A DNA stretch of 64,000 nucleotides from Niabella agricola (GCF_021538615.1 NZ_JAJHIZ010000003.1:1240001-1304000), one strand, 5' to 3'; positions 50,183 through 60,687 are shown, counted from the stretch's first letter. Program-made: numbers and translations. Notes: a model not told the origin generated them from the letters alone.

Positions 50183-52459
50183 TTATTTATTTTGTTTTGC
50201 AGCAAATTCCCTCCGGATGATATTCAGCGCTGCGCCGGCTTTAAACCATTCGATTTGCTGGGCATTATAAGAATGATTTACGGTAATGGCTTCAGAAGTG
50301 CCATCTTTATGATGCAATACGAGGGATAACGGCGTATTGGGAGCAAACTCCGTAAGCCCGATGATATCGATCGTATCGTCCTCCTGGATCTTTTCATAAT
50401 CATCTTTATTGGCAAAAGTGAGCGCCAGCATACCTTGTTTTTTCAGGTTGGTTTCATGGATCCGCGCAAAAGATTTTACCAATACAGCGCGAGCTCCCAG
50501 GTGGCGGGGCTCCATAGCCGCATGTTCGCGACTGCTGCCTTCTCCGTAGTTCTCATCGCCTACGATCAGGGTGCCGATATTGTTTGCTTTATAAGCCCGT
50601 TGCGTGGCTGGTACGGGGCCGTATTCGCCGGTCAACTGATTCTTTACGTTATCGGTTTTATCATTAAAGTAATTCACCGCCCCGATCAAGAGGTTGTTGG
50701 AAATATTATCCAGGTGACCGCGGAATTTCAACCAGGGGCCCGCCATGGAAATATGGTCGGTAGTACATTTACCTTTTGCCTTAATCAGCAGTCTCAGCCC
50801 TTTCAGATCGGTGCCTTCCCATTCAGGAAATGGGTCCAGCAGCTGGAGGCGTTTGCTATCCGGTGCCACTTTTACCTCAACACCGGAACCATCTGCAGCA
50901 GGTGCCTGGTAACCCGGATCATCTACAGCAAATCCTTTAGCCGGCAATTCTTCTCCGCTCGGGGGATCCAGTTTTACGGTCTCCCCTTTTTCATTTACAA
51001 GAGTGTCTGTAATGGGGTTAAATGTAAGATCTCCGGCAATAGCCAATGCTGTTACCAGCTCAGGGGACGCCACAAATGCATAGGTATTGGGGTTACCATC
51101 TGCCCGTTTGGCAAAGTTCCGGTTGAAGGAATGCACGATGGTATTCTTTTCCTGTTTGTCAGCACCCAAACGGTTCCACATACCAATGCAAGGACCGCAG
51201 GCATTTGCAAATACGGTAGCGCCGATACTGGCGAATGTATCCAGGAAACCATCCCGCTCGATGGTATAGCGTACCTGCTCGGAACCCGGCGTAATGGTGA
51301 ATTCCGCTTTTGTCTTTAACCCTTTTTCATTCACCTGTTTTGCCAGCGATACGGCACGGCTGATATCTTCATAAGAAGAGTTTGTACAGCTTCCGATCAA
51401 TCCTACTTCTACTTTTGTCGGCCAGTCGTTTGCGGCTGCGGCTTCCTTCATTTTTGAAATCGGGGTAGCCAGGTCCGGGGTAAAGGGCCCGTTCAGATGC
51501 GGTTCCAGTTCATCCAGGTTAATCTCAATCACCTGGTCGAAATACTGTTCCGGATTGGCATAAACCTCCGGATCGGCAGTCAGCTGATCTTTGATGGCAT
51601 CCGCAGCAGCAGCTACATCTGCACGCCCGGTAGCTTTCAGATAACGGCTCATGCTGTCGTCATATGCGAAAGTAGAGGTTGTAGCACCGATTTCAGCGCC
51701 CATATTACAAATGGTCCCCTTTCCTGTACAGCTCAGCGCCTGTGCACCCTCACCAAAATATTCCACGATACAACCGGTACCACCCTTTACGGTCAGGATC
51801 CCGGCTACTTTCAGAATCACATCCTTTGGCGCCGCCCACCCGTTTAATTTCCCGGTGAGTTTTACGCCGATCAGTTTGGGCATTTTTAATTCCCAGGGAA
51901 GGCCCGACATTACATCACAGGCATCAGCTCCGCCTACACCAATCGCAATCATTCCCAATCCTCCGGCATTTACCGTATGGCTATCTGTTCCGATCATCAT
52001 CCCGCCCGGGAACGCATAATTTTCCAATACTACCTGGTGAATGATACCGGCACCTGGTTTCCAGAACCCGATCCCGTATTTATTGGAAACCGAAGCCAGG
52101 AAATCAAACACTTCACTACTGTCTTGTTTAGCCACTGCCAGATCCTGGGCCGCACCTGTTTGTGCCATAATCAGGTGATCGCAATGTACTGTGGAGGGAA
52201 CCGCCACTTTATCACGACCAGCCTGCATAAACTGCAGCAGCGCCATTTGCGCGGTTGCATCTTGCATGGCCACCCTGTCCGGAGCAAAATCCACATAATC
52301 CACTCCCCGCTGGTAAGCCCTTTGAGCAGGTGCGGTCAGGTGTGCATACAGTACTTTTTCGGTAAAGGTTAAAGGCTTGTTCACGAGTTTACGCGCCTCA
52401 GCTACCTTCCCTTCAAATTCGGCGTAAACCTTCTTTATCAGGTCAATATCAAATGCCAT
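50183..52459 (-). CDS. acn: Aconitate hydratase, mitochondrial type
   Basis: The 758-residue enzyme catalyses citrate-isocitrate conversion in the TCA cycle. The [4Fe-4S] cluster ligands are Cys358 in [10 protein letters not shown] and Cys421 and Cys424 in ACGPCIGMW. Domain 1-3 features such as [28 protein letters not shown], and the C-terminal swivel ([20 protein letters not shown]) are intact. The length matches mitochondrial aconitase rather than the longer AcnA or AcnB. No other TCA gene is adjacent. It starts divergent from the PspC-like gene. Confidence 0.95.
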   Translation of the reverse strand: MAFDIDLIKKVYAEFEGKVAEARKLVNKPLTFTEKVLYAHLTAPAQRAYQRGVDYVDFAPDRVAMQDATAQMALLQFMQAGRDKVAVPSTVHCDHLIMAQTGAAQDLAVAKQDSSEVFDFLASVSNKYGIGFWKPGAGIIHQVVLENYAFPGGMMIGTDSHTVNAGGLGMIAIGVGGADACDVMSGLPWELKMPKLIGVKLTGKLNGWAAPKDVILKVAGILTVKGGTGCIVEYFGEGAQALSCTGKGTICNMGAEIGATTSTFAYDDSMSRYLKATGRADVAAAADAIKDQLTADPEVYANPEQYFDQVIEINLDELEPHLNGPFTPDLATPISKMKEAAAANDWPTKVEVGLIGSCTNSSYEDISRAVSLAKQVNEKGLKTKAEFTITPGSEQVRYTIERDGFLDTFASIGATVFANACGPCIGMWNRLGADKQEKNTIVHSFNRNFAKRADGNPNTYAFVASPELVTALAIAGDLTFNPITDTLVNEKGETVKLDPPSGEELPAKGFAVDDPGYQAPAADGSGVEVKVAPDSKRLQLLDPFPEWEGTDLKGLRLLIKAKGKCTTDHISMAGPWLKFRGHLDNISNNLLIGAVNYFNDKTDNVKNQLTGEYGPVPATQRAYKANNIGTLIVGDENYGEGSSREHAAMEPRHLGARAVLVKSFARIHETNLKKQGMLALTFANKDDYEKIQEDDTIDIIGLTEFAPNTPLSLVLHHKDGTSEAITVNHSYNAQQIEWFKAGAALNIIRREFAAKQNK

Positions 52460-52708
52460 AAAAAAATCATTTAATTGGATGTGAATGAATTGCGGCGAAT
52501 TTACAAAATTCTGACGGTTTTTCCGATTAAAATCATTTGATTATGGAGATGATGCGAATGGATCTGCTAGTTTACCGGTAGTTGAAAAACGGCGGGGGCA
52601 TTGACTCAAAATATCCTTATAATTAAATCATTACCAACCTGTTCTTACAAAAATGCGGTTAAATTCCAATATCCGCGTTCAAAATATGCAGAATTCGAAA
52701 AGAATAAA

Positions 52709-52716
52709 TATTTTTG
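52709..52716 (+). promoter_or_regulatory. -7 box of the PspC-like gene
   Basis: TATTTTTG fits TAnnTTTG exactly, about 27 bases before the ATG at 52743, which supports the short form of the protein. Confidence 0.55.
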
Positions 52717-52742
52717 CATTGTCTATTTTGATCGCACTAACT

Positions 52743-52964
52743 ATGAACCGTCTGAAAAGTTTTGTTGAATGGAACGCATTTGGCGTTTGTTCTTCCATCG
52801 GGAACCGGATGAATATTTCTCCCAGCCGTATCCGGCAATACTTTATTTATACTTCTGTTTTGACGATGGGTTCACCGATCCTGATCTATATGATCCTGGC
52901 GTTCTTCAAGAATGTCAAAAATTATATTCATTCTTCGAAAAGAAATCCCTGGTATTATTTGTAG
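52743..52964 (+). CDS. Small PspC-like membrane protein
   Basis: From the ATG at 52743 this 73-residue protein reads MNRLKSFVEWNAFGVCSSIG, NRMNISPSRIRQYFIYTSVL and TMGSPILIYMILAFFKNVKN. The pattern (FGVC..LG....S.S.IR..FIY.S..T.GSP) matches small PspC-domain proteins of this phylum. It has one membrane helix. In this group they respond to envelope stress or sit on the inner membrane, but the exact role is unknown. The stop is 22 bases before the convergent kinase stop. Confidence 0.75.
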   Translation: MNRLKSFVEWNAFGVCSSIGNRMNISPSRIRQYFIYTSVLTMGSPILIYMILAFFKNVKNYIHSSKRNPWYYL

Positions 52965-52985
52965 GTACGGGCGGAATTTGTGGGG

Positions 52986-54302
52986 TCACCCGTCCGCTTG
53001 TATCATGCTTCCTTTAGGCAGCCATACCGTAAAGCAGGTTCCTTCTCCGGGAGCACTTTCCACCTCTATCCGCCCTTTATTCTGGCGCACAAATTCGCTG
53101 CAAAGCAGCAGCCCTACCCCTGTGCCCCGTTCCCCAACAGTGCCATAGGCCGGATCCTGAGGGCTATAGAACATTTTTTTTAGCCGCTCTCCGTCTATCC
53201 CCATACCATGATCGGCGATAGTAATAACCACCTGGTTGTCCTGCGCTGCAGCTGCAATTTCTACTGCTGCACCGGAAAAGCTGAATTTAACTGCATTGCT
53301 CAGCAGATTGCGCAACACCACGGAGATCTGATCCCGGTCGGCGTATAAAGTTATTTCCGCAGCAACCCGGATTGTTGCTTGGATTTTTTTTTGTTGCAGA
53401 ACCGGGTCAAAGAAACGCGCTACTTCTCCTACCAGCGGTAACAACGGGAAATTTCCGGGAGCGATTTGTACACCCTGCATTCCCCGGGCACTCCAGCGCA
53501 GCAAATTATCCAATGTGCCGCTTAACTGGGAAACCCGTTCATGCAGCAACATGGTAGCTGCTTCCATCTCCTCTCCGTTAAGCAAACCGTTCCGGAACTG
53601 CTCCAGCAATGCGTCCAGGGTGGCAATCGGACTGCGTATATCATGCGCCACTACGGAAAACAGCCGCTCCTTATCCCGGTTCATTGCGGCCAGGGCCTGC
53701 CGCTGTCCGTCAATTTCGTGTTCATAATCGGACTGTATAGATTTAAAAAAGAACAGGGCCAGCACTACAAAAAATAAGGCCGTAGTCACATTGCTCCAAA
53801 CGCGCTCCCTGGGAACCGGAGGACCAAAAACAGGAGGTTGGGGGAAAAACTGGATCAACAGGTGCGCCGCTATAATCAGCAGGCTTAGTCCTACGATTAC
53901 CCGCCGGTTATCGTTTGTTAAAATGGCAACAATGAGAATATTGAGTAAAAAATACTGGGCTCCATTGTGAAAATACAGACCACTGAATGTATAAATCAGC
54001 AGATTAACGCCAATCAGCACAAACCTTGCACCCAGGTACATACGCCAACGGTGCATGATAAACACCATTACGGCCGACAGGGCATTTGCCAGGTTAAGTC
54101 CGGCCAGCACATAACGCTCCTGGGTAAAATTGACCACTGCATAGCAAAACATAAAAGGAATACAGGGCAGTGCCAGCAGATTTAACAATTTGGTTCGCCG
54201 GGACTCTACATAGGGCATAGCCGGCAAAATGCCAACATTAACGATACGATTCCAAACCAGGTTTACATACTTCAGCAATAATTGTTTCGCATTCAGGGCC
54301 AT
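52986..54302 (-). CDS. Membrane sensor histidine kinase, orphan
   Basis: This 438-residue protein has about six N-terminal membrane segments and no periplasmic sensor of size, then the kinase core: H-box VVAHDIRSPIATLDALLEQF, N-box VLRNLLSNAVKFSFSG, G1 IADHGMGIDGE, and G2 GERGTGVGLLLCSEF. The regulator partner is not adjacent. It may sense something in the membrane. It is read away from the sigma-factor operon, sharing about 225 bases of upstream DNA. Confidence 0.9.
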   Translation of the reverse strand: MALNAKQLLLKYVNLVWNRIVNVGILPAMPYVESRRTKLLNLLALPCIPFMFCYAVVNFTQERYVLAGLNLANALSAVMVFIMHRWRMYLGARFVLIGVNLLIYTFSGLYFHNGAQYFLLNILIVAILTNDNRRVIVGLSLLIIAAHLLIQFFPQPPVFGPPVPRERVWSNVTTALFFVVLALFFFKSIQSDYEHEIDGQRQALAAMNRDKERLFSVVAHDIRSPIATLDALLEQFRNGLLNGEEMEAATMLLHERVSQLSGTLDNLLRWSARGMQGVQIAPGNFPLLPLVGEVARFFDPVLQQKKIQATIRVAAEITLYADRDQISVVLRNLLSNAVKFSFSGAAVEIAAAAQDNQVVITIADHGMGIDGERLKKMFYSPQDPAYGTVGERGTGVGLLLCSEFVRQNKGRIEVESAPGEGTCFTVWLPKGSMIQADG

Positions 54303-54528
54303 AAGGACAAAGATAAACCAATGGGACCTATCTGCTCATTTGCCAGGTGCATAGCTGTTGTATACGCACCGGAATGGGGCCGATGCCTAACTACAGCAAC
54401 CGGTCCAAAAATAATTGATATAATCAAGTGACTATCATAAAATTACGCACATTTTCAAAAAATTGCCAGATCTATGTGTAACATTTTAAAACTTTTTGCT
54501 ATTATTAGATAAAGGGTAAATTACTTCG

Positions 54529-55086
54529 TTGGACCAAACTGTAGAAATAGCGAGAGATGAGCAGGTTGAACTTTGCAAAAAGGGAGACAACAGTGCCTAT
54601 TTCAGCATCTACGAACGGTATGCCAAACCCATGTTAAACAGCAGTATGCGGATCCTGAATAATATTGCAGATGCTGAGGACATGGTACAGGAAGCGTTTA
54701 TTGATGCGTTCAGCAACCTGGAGTCTTTTACTTACAAGAGCTCATTTGAGGCCTGGTTGCGGCGAATTGTTATTAACAAATCCATCAGCCTGCTCCGGAA
54801 ACGGAAGATCACCTGGACCGACATTGATCTTTCAGGAGCAGCAGCTACCGACGAACCGGAGAGAACAAATGAGGAGCAATTTGAATTTGATATAGAAAGG
54901 GTAAAAGCAGCAATCCGTACGCTCCCCGAAAATTATAGGGTCATTTTTAATTTGTTTGTTATCGATGAGCTGAAGCAGGATGAAATTGCTGCTCTTCTTA
55001 ATATTTCTCATAATAATGTCCGGACGATTTACCATCGTGCAAAGAAAAAAGTGCTGGACATATTAAATGCGAATGATCATGGATAA
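54529..55086 (+). CDS. ECF-type RNA polymerase sigma factor, TTG start
   Basis: This 185-residue sigma-70 family factor has region 2 (LCKKGDNSAYFSIYERYAKP, then NIADAEDMVQEAFIDAFSNL) and region 4 (IRTLPENYRVIFNLFVIDEL, KQDEIAALLNISHNNVRTIY). The first in-frame ATG falls within region 2, so the TTG at 54529 with AAAGGG a few bases upstream is the likely start, unless the true start is GTG or ATG further up (none is in frame close by). The next gene overlaps its end by 8 bases and encodes its probable anti-sigma factor. TGTAACATTTT at 54475 may be its own promoter. Confidence 0.9.
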   Translation: MDQTVEIARDEQVELCKKGDNSAYFSIYERYAKPMLNSSMRILNNIADAEDMVQEAFIDAFSNLESFTYKSSFEAWLRRIVINKSISLLRKRKITWTDIDLSGAAATDEPERTNEEQFEFDIERVKAAIRTLPENYRVIFNLFVIDELKQDEIAALLNISHNNVRTIYHRAKKKVLDILNANDHG

Positions 55087-55807
55087 TCGGTTAGAAGATT
55101 TTATTCAAAAGAACAAAAAGGCCTTTGACGACCAGGAGCCCTCTGCGGCTCTCTGGAAGCGTCTGGAAAAAAAAATACATGAACGGGAGCATCAACCGGC
55201 GCTGGCCGGGGGATCCACCGATTCCAAATTGGTTAAAGTCAACTGGTGGAAATGGGCCGCCGCAGCCATGATTTTGATTACCGCCGGCGTTCTAAGCAAA
55301 CCCTACTGGAAGCCTGCTACTTCCGGCCCAACACCCGGATCCTATGCCTACAATGACTCCGGAAGCCGTCATAACGATGATCCCAGAAGCGGCAGCGAAA
55401 ATACTGCCAATGACAGCGCAGGTTCATATGAAGATAGACAGGCACGCCATCCCGGCAGTAATGACTTGCCGAAGGATACGCCATACCAGGCAGATCAAAA
55501 GGCTGGTAACGAAGTAAAGGAAGAGCTTTTTCACTATGCCCGGCTGATAGAAATTAAACAAAAAGAAATTGCCACGTTAAAAAACAACTACCCTGAATTA
55601 TTTGAACAGTTTTCAAAAGATCTTACCACACTCGACAATTCTTTTGCGGCATTGAAGCATAAGTATGATGAAGGTTTAAACAGCGAACAGTTGCTTAGTG
55701 CGATGATTGAGAACCTGAAGTTGCAAACAGAATTGCTGAACCGCCAACTGGAGATCACCAAGAAACTTAAACAACAAAAAAATGAACCCACTTATAAAAA
55801 TATTTAG
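55079..55807 (+). CDS. Membrane-anchored anti-sigma factor-like protein
   Basis: From the ATG at 55079 the protein has 242 residues. A cytoplasmic N-terminus (NRLEDFIQKNKKAFDDQEPS, ALWKRLEKKI) that should bind the sigma factor is followed by one membrane helix (WWKWAAAAMILITAGVLS), a Ser/Asn/Pro-rich linker, and a long periplasmic coiled coil (IEIKQKEIATLKNNYPELFE to LLNRQLEITKKLKQQK). It overlaps the sigma gene, so the pair is made together. The last part overlaps the next gene by 26 bases. The sensed signal is unknown. Confidence 0.82.
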   Translation: MDNRLEDFIQKNKKAFDDQEPSAALWKRLEKKIHEREHQPALAGGSTDSKLVKVNWWKWAAAAMILITAGVLSKPYWKPATSGPTPGSYAYNDSGSRHNDDPRSGSENTANDSAGSYEDRQARHPGSNDLPKDTPYQADQKAGNEVKEELFHYARLIEIKQKEIATLKNNYPELFEQFSKDLTTLDNSFAALKHKYDEGLNSEQLLSAMIENLKLQTELLNRQLEITKKLKQQKNEPTYKNI

Positions 55808-56699
55808 CCTGTTTTTCTTGCTTTTGGCGGTTTACAGCAATGCCCGGGCAGCAAGCAACCATCCGGCTATTGCCGGATGGGACGCGGAAAAAAGAAAATC
55901 CTTTTCAAAATCGTACCCGTTAACAGACCGTTCGAGGGTTTCTATTAAAAATTCGTTCGGCAATGTAAACGTGTCCAACTGGAACAAAAACGAGGTAAAG
56001 GTAGATGTAACCATCACCGTAAAGGCGACGAACGAAGAAATCGCAACGGCTCTCCTGGATGCGATCACCATTAAAGAAAGTGCCGGCACCAATATTTCTT
56101 TTGAAACCAGTATCGAATCCAAAAATAACAACAGGCGTGGAAAAAGCTCATCGATGCAGATTGACTATACCGTTTACCTGCCCTCAGCAACCAACCTGAA
56201 GGTTGTTAATTCGTTTGGAAATACGCATGTCCCCGACCGTACCGGCAATACTGAACTTTCCCAGTCCTATGGGAACCTGACCACGGGTAGCCTGGCCAAT
56301 ACAGACCGGTTGTCTGTTGAATTTGGAAAACTGATGGCTAAGGAACTGGAAAATACAAAGGTATTTGTAAAGTTCTCGCAGGTAGATATCAACCGGTTAT
56401 CGGGCAATTTTGATGGTAATTTCCAGTTCTGTACCAAGCCTTCCATTGGGCTTACGCCTACAGTGCAGCATGTGAAAATTGAAACCAAATATTCAGATCT
56501 TACCCTTATCCTGCCGAAAACCTTTGATGCACAGGTTGACATTGTTACAAATTTTGGCCGCTTAACCAATAACAGCGATTTGAAGCTGACCGACAGGGAT
56601 GGCGGAGGGCTAACAGAAACCCGGTATACAAATCCGTCTTCCCGGGCTAACCGCAGGATTTCTATCAGGAGTGAATTCGGCAAGATCCAGCTTAAATAG
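55782..56699 (+). CDS. Secreted DUF4097-like (putative adhesin) protein
   Basis: This 305-residue protein has a signal peptide (MNPLIKIFSLFFLLLAVYSN) and a right-handed beta-helix-like body with repeated strands: RVSIKNSFGNVNVSNWNKNE, LKVVNSFGNTHVPDRTGNTE, LSVEFGKLMAKELENTKVFV, KIETKYSDLTLILPKTFDAQ. This fits DUF4097, a family of secreted or surface proteins often next to sigma factors. It is third in the sigma operon and may be its target or a reporter of envelope state. Confidence 0.8.
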   Translation: MNPLIKIFSLFFLLLAVYSNARAASNHPAIAGWDAEKRKSFSKSYPLTDRSRVSIKNSFGNVNVSNWNKNEVKVDVTITVKATNEEIATALLDAITIKESAGTNISFETSIESKNNNRRGKSSSMQIDYTVYLPSATNLKVVNSFGNTHVPDRTGNTELSQSYGNLTTGSLANTDRLSVEFGKLMAKELENTKVFVKFSQVDINRLSGNFDGNFQFCTKPSIGLTPTVQHVKIETKYSDLTLILPKTFDAQVDIVTNFGRLTNNSDLKLTDRDGGGLTETRYTNPSSRANRRISIRSEFGKIQLK

Positions 56700-56726
56700 T
56701 GCCGGGCAGTGAAAGGCAAGAAAAAA

Positions 56727-56744
56727 GGCCATTAAATGATGGCC
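56727..56744 (-). terminator. Terminator of the sensor-regulator operon
   Basis: GGCCAT and ATGGCC pair around a 6-base loop, and on the minus strand the hairpin is followed by CTTTTTT. It lies 53 bases downstream of the NarL-type regulator stop. Confidence 0.6.
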
Positions 56745-56797
56745 CTGGGGTGTAGTAAAAGTTAAAAAGGCATTTTCCATTGTCCGGTTATTCTCAT

Positions 56798-57418
56798 TTA
56801 TTTAAGATGTTTATAGTAAAATGATATTGCTTCTCCCAATGAAGCTACGTGCAGTTTTTCGTAAATTCTTCTGGTATAGGTTCCAACGGTGTTAAACGTG
56901 ATCTGCAGCTTTTCTGCAATCATCTTATAGCTCAGCCCGTCTGCCAGCAGCTGCAATACCTCTGCTTCCCGTTCGCTTAGTGAGGAAGCAACCACCGGCG
57001 GTTTAAAATAATCCAGCACCTTTAACGCAATGCCAGGGTTCATTACTGCACCGCCTTCATGAACATCATGGATGGCCTGCAGTAATTTTTGAGAAGAATC
57101 GTTTTTCAATACATACCCGCTGGCGCCATTGCGGATACTGGTAAAAATCTTCTCACTGTCGTCAAAGACCGTCTGCATCAGTACTTTGATCCCTGGGCGT
57201 GTAGTTTTGATTGTTTTTAAGCCCTCAAGTCCATTTACCTCTGGCATATTGATGTCCATCAGTACTACATCAGGCTGGGTGTTGTCCATGTCCGCAACGG
57301 CATCTTTACAATTCTCTGCCTCACCAACATACTCCAGATCGTCTGTCAGTTGAATCAGGTTCTTGAGACTGTCTCTCCTGGCTATATTGTCATCATATAT
57401 AAAAACCCTGATCGGCAT
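56798..57418 (-). CDS. NarL/FixJ-family response regulator
   Basis: The 206-residue regulator has a receiver domain with acidic residues Asp9 and Asp10, phospho-acceptor Asp55 in VVLMDINMP, and conserved Thr/Lys later (GYVLKND). The C-terminal LuxR-type helix-turn-helix reads SLSEREAEVLQLLADGLSYK, MIAEKLQITFNTVGTYTRRI. It lies 26 bases downstream of the sensor kinase gene and is its likely partner. Confidence 0.93.
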   Translation of the reverse strand: MPIRVFIYDDNIARRDSLKNLIQLTDDLEYVGEAENCKDAVADMDNTQPDVVLMDINMPEVNGLEGLKTIKTTRPGIKVLMQTVFDDSEKIFTSIRNGASGYVLKNDSSQKLLQAIHDVHEGGAVMNPGIALKVLDYFKPPVVASSLSEREAEVLQLLADGLSYKMIAEKLQITFNTVGTYTRRIYEKLHVASLGEAISFYYKHLK

Positions 57419-57444
57419 TGTTCAGGCAAAGATAGAAGAGTTCG

Positions 57445-60384
57445 TTATATGCCTTTGTCACGAATATTCGTGACAGGAATTTCGACACTAATTTTAGTCC
57501 CTTTTTGAAGGAAACTGGCAATCTGAAAAACGCCTCCCAGTTCTTCGGCCCTTTTTTTCATATTCCGCAACCCATTTCCGCTTGATTTTGCGTCTTCCTG
57601 GAACCCGATCCCATTGTCTACAATTTCGATCCGGAGCAGATCGTTTTTGGCATAAAGCCGGATGGATACCAGGCTGGCCTTGCTGTATTTTACAATGTTA
57701 TTTACGGCTTCTTTTACAATAAGGACCACGTTTTTCCGGGCTGTGATATGCTGTACGATATCATTGATTTCGGGATCGATATTGATCTCGTAATGAATTT
57801 CCCTGCTCCCTAATACCTCACTTACAAAATTTTTGATACGACTATCTACTGTAAGCATATTCTGCCTGTCTGTACGCATACTCCAGATAATGTCGCCGAT
57901 ATCTTCCAGGATCTTTGAAGAGTTGATCGAGATCTGTTCCAGCAGGTACTTGGTTTTATGCGCGTCCCGCTCCATCATGTTAACCGCTACATCACTGTAT
58001 ACTTTGAGGCTGCTGAGTGTAGACCCGATATCATCATGCAGATCTTCCGTGATCCGGTTGCGCTCCATGTCGATCCGCTTTTTTTGTGCATATTTTCTTT
58101 TTTGCCCCAATGTTTTCAACCTGTTTAAAAGCAAGAAAATGATTCCGGTTACCAGGGAAGCTATTACTACTATAAACCAGGCACTCCTGTAATAGGGCGC
58201 CCGGATATTAAAATACAGGGTAAGTACATGATGGCTTATTAATCCGTTAATATTTACCGCCCTTACCTTAAGCACGTGCCGGCCCGGGTCCAGGCTCAGG
58301 TTCAGGGTATTTCCTACAATTTCCGGCATCGACGAATCCTGGTTAAGCGAGTACACAAAATGATCAAAATAACCCGAAAGATTCACCCCGGAAAAGGTGA
58401 GCGTAATGGTCCGGTCGCTGCTCGGAAGATCATAGGATGTAGCAACCGGCAATTGCTTCTGGTTAACCCTAATATCAGTAAGGTATGTTTTTATATCAAA
58501 CCGGGGAATACTGATATTTGCCGGAATGATGGCGATTCCGCTTTCCGCGGCCAGGTAAATGGAATCATTCCGGTAGGCGATATCCGTAATCACATTATTG
58601 GAAACCCCATCTTCATGATTCAGATTGGTGATGGTATAATTGAACCGTCCCTGGTCCATACTGTAATTGATATACGCCGCTCCACGCCGGGTGGTGGTCC
58701 ATAATAACCCCGGCTTATCGGTTTCCTGAAGCTTTACTACTGAAAAATTCAAGAACCGGGGATCCGATACCTGATATACGACCTGCGTATCTTTCAAAAC
58801 AAAGACGCCATTGTTCAAGGTTGCCACCCAGATCAGCCCGTCGGGAGTGGCTGTTGTAGATAGAATGCGGGCACTTTTCAGCGGCGTGCTGGCACCTACC
58901 TCCGACAATGTATTTAACATGTAATCATACCGCAAAAGGCCTTCTGTAGTTCCGAGATAAATGTATTTACCCTGTACCGCCAGGGTTGATACCCGAAGCA
59001 ACGGCACTTTCAGCCGGGTGGCGCGTTCGGTTCTGGTATTGATCTTATATAGCCCTCCCTTAGGATCCACTCCCGAAACGATGATAATGCTGTCATTGTA
59101 AATCACACCCTTTTTTAATTGGCGGATCGTCTCTGAAGTTTCCAGCCGGACCAGTCGGTTATAATCTACAAAACATCCCCATTCAGATAAAACAAATACT
59201 TTATTTTGAGACTTCAGGAGTCCTACAACACGGGTGGTATTTCCTTTTGCATTGATGCTGCGAATGCGCACCGGGCCGTTCCGGGGTTTTTCAATAATTT
59301 CGCCGTAGTTGTTACCCCCATATATGGTTCCATCCGAATCTACACAAACAGACCTGAAGTTATTCCTTGTGGGAGGCGGCGGCAATGGCCGGATGATATT
59401 CAGCGTGCTTTTTCTAAAAAGGAGGAGGCCTTTATCCATGGTAGACACCCAGATATCACCGTTCTTGTCTCTGAATGACGAATTGGCAAAAAAGTTACCG
59501 GATATTTTAAACTTTAGCGAATCGGTTCTGTAATCAAACACGTATATGGAACCTTTAGCGGTGGACACATTGATTTCATTGCCATTTTCCCGGATCATGA
59601 GTGGGTTTTCATCAATCTCTTTCTCTACTACATGAATCGGATTCCCGTGGCTGGATTTTTGTATGATATAGATCTTTTCGATTCCCCTTAGCACATACAA
59701 CTTACTTTTGAGTTGGATATTGATTTCATAAAGCCGCATCTTCTCTTTCTTTTCAAATAACAGTACACTATCCAGGCGGTTCTGGCTTTTGAGATACGCA
59801 TAATACTTAAGTCCGTTTATATTGCCTGCATACATCCAATTTGGTTTGCCATTCTCAAAAAACCGGTATGCTGTCCGGCTTTCTGAGGGTACCAGTTTTT
59901 TATTTTTAAATACCAGCTCACCCCCGGTATTAAAAAAAACAACGCCTCCTTCTTCCAGGCGCCGGGTCCATAACACAAGCCGTACAAAATCTCTTCGAAT
60001 GTTTACATTTTTCAACGGGTCAATAAACCGGTCGCTTGCTTCATCATAATAGCAGGGGCCTTGTTTAAAGGTGTTGATCCAGATGGTTCCGTCCTTTTCC
60101 TTGAGCACTTCCAGCACATCCATATCCGGCACTCCTTCTGCCATGGCATACCGTTTAAAGTACTTGCCATCGAACCGGCAAACACCATTATCAGTAGCCA
60201 CCCATAAAAAACCCTTGTCGTCCTCGGTACAGGAATACACAAGATTGCTCGCCAATCCTTCGTTTACGGTAAACGCTTTCGCCAGTCTGAGATTCTGGGA
60301 TGCCGCAGTTGTTGCAACCAGGCAAATCAGCATTAAAGAAAACAGGAGCCCAACATAATGGTTATCATTTTTAGCCTTCCTCAT
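57445..60384 (-). CDS. Two-component sensor kinase with periplasmic propeller and Y_Y_Y domain
   Basis: The 979-residue kinase has a signal anchor, then a periplasmic two-component-regulator propeller with repeats such as NLVYSCTEDDKGFLWVATDN, GVCRFDGKYFKRY and NGDIWVSTMDKGLLLFRK. A Y_Y_Y domain (FSGVNLSGYFDHFVYSLNQD), one membrane segment (WFIVVIASLVTGIIFLLL), a HisKA_3 domain with the phospho-histidine in RITEDLHDDIGSTLSSLKVY, and an HATPase domain (DNGIGFQEDAKSSGNGLRNM) follow. It is a NarX/DesK-like kinase fused to a hybrid-type sensor, not a full hybrid. It sits upstream of the regulator gene. Such kinases in this phylum often sense glycans or surface signals; the ligand is unknown. Confidence 0.92.
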   Translation of the reverse strand: MRKAKNDNHYVGLLFSLMLICLVATTAASQNLRLAKAFTVNEGLASNLVYSCTEDDKGFLWVATDNGVCRFDGKYFKRYAMAEGVPDMDVLEVLKEKDGTIWINTFKQGPCYYDEASDRFIDPLKNVNIRRDFVRLVLWTRRLEEGGVVFFNTGGELVFKNKKLVPSESRTAYRFFENGKPNWMYAGNINGLKYYAYLKSQNRLDSVLLFEKKEKMRLYEINIQLKSKLYVLRGIEKIYIIQKSSHGNPIHVVEKEIDENPLMIRENGNEINVSTAKGSIYVFDYRTDSLKFKISGNFFANSSFRDKNGDIWVSTMDKGLLLFRKSTLNIIRPLPPPPTRNNFRSVCVDSDGTIYGGNNYGEIIEKPRNGPVRIRSINAKGNTTRVVGLLKSQNKVFVLSEWGCFVDYNRLVRLETSETIRQLKKGVIYNDSIIIVSGVDPKGGLYKINTRTERATRLKVPLLRVSTLAVQGKYIYLGTTEGLLRYDYMLNTLSEVGASTPLKSARILSTTATPDGLIWVATLNNGVFVLKDTQVVYQVSDPRFLNFSVVKLQETDKPGLLWTTTRRGAAYINYSMDQGRFNYTITNLNHEDGVSNNVITDIAYRNDSIYLAAESGIAIIPANISIPRFDIKTYLTDIRVNQKQLPVATSYDLPSSDRTITLTFSGVNLSGYFDHFVYSLNQDSSMPEIVGNTLNLSLDPGRHVLKVRAVNINGLISHHVLTLYFNIRAPYYRSAWFIVVIASLVTGIIFLLLNRLKTLGQKRKYAQKKRIDMERNRITEDLHDDIGSTLSSLKVYSDVAVNMMERDAHKTKYLLEQISINSSKILEDIGDIIWSMRTDRQNMLTVDSRIKNFVSEVLGSREIHYEINIDPEINDIVQHITARKNVVLIVKEAVNNIVKYSKASLVSIRLYAKNDLLRIEIVDNGIGFQEDAKSSGNGLRNMKKRAEELGGVFQIASFLQKGTKISVEIPVTNIRDKGI

Positions 60385-60422
60385 AGCGGCCTTCGGGATT
60401 TATCTTGAATCTGCATTACTGA

Positions 60423-60430
60423 CAAAAATA
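60423..60430 (-). promoter_or_regulatory. -7 box of the sensor kinase operon
   Basis: On the minus strand this reads TATTTTTG, an exact TAnnTTTG match, about 38 bases before the ATG at 60384. Confidence 0.5.
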
Positions 60431-60659
60431 TACAATTTTACACATCAATCTGCCCGCCCGGCAGCCCGGGCCGGAAACTGCTGACTGCCGGCAATAACTT
60501 TTGATGCACAGGGATCGTGTACATATAGAATAACCGTCCCGGAACCGGCCAATTGAAACTTTTACCCTGCACTGTGACAATCTTCATTCAAAAAAGCAAA
60601 AGGCATATATAGCAGTTTATATATCTTAAATACCCCAGACCGTTGTGGTGTATGTACTA

Positions 60660-60687
60660 AAAAAGGATGCTCCTTTACAGAGCATCC
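60660..60687 (-). terminator. Terminator of the ribonucleotide reductase gene
   Basis: GGATGCTC and GAGCATCC pair perfectly with a 7-base loop (CTTTACA). On the minus strand TTTTTT follows. It lies just past the stop codon. Confidence 0.8.

Noticed and set aside
50435..51319. Antisense frame of 294 codons inside the aconitase gene
   Set aside because: It is a shadow of a strongly conserved gene and has no start signals or family features.
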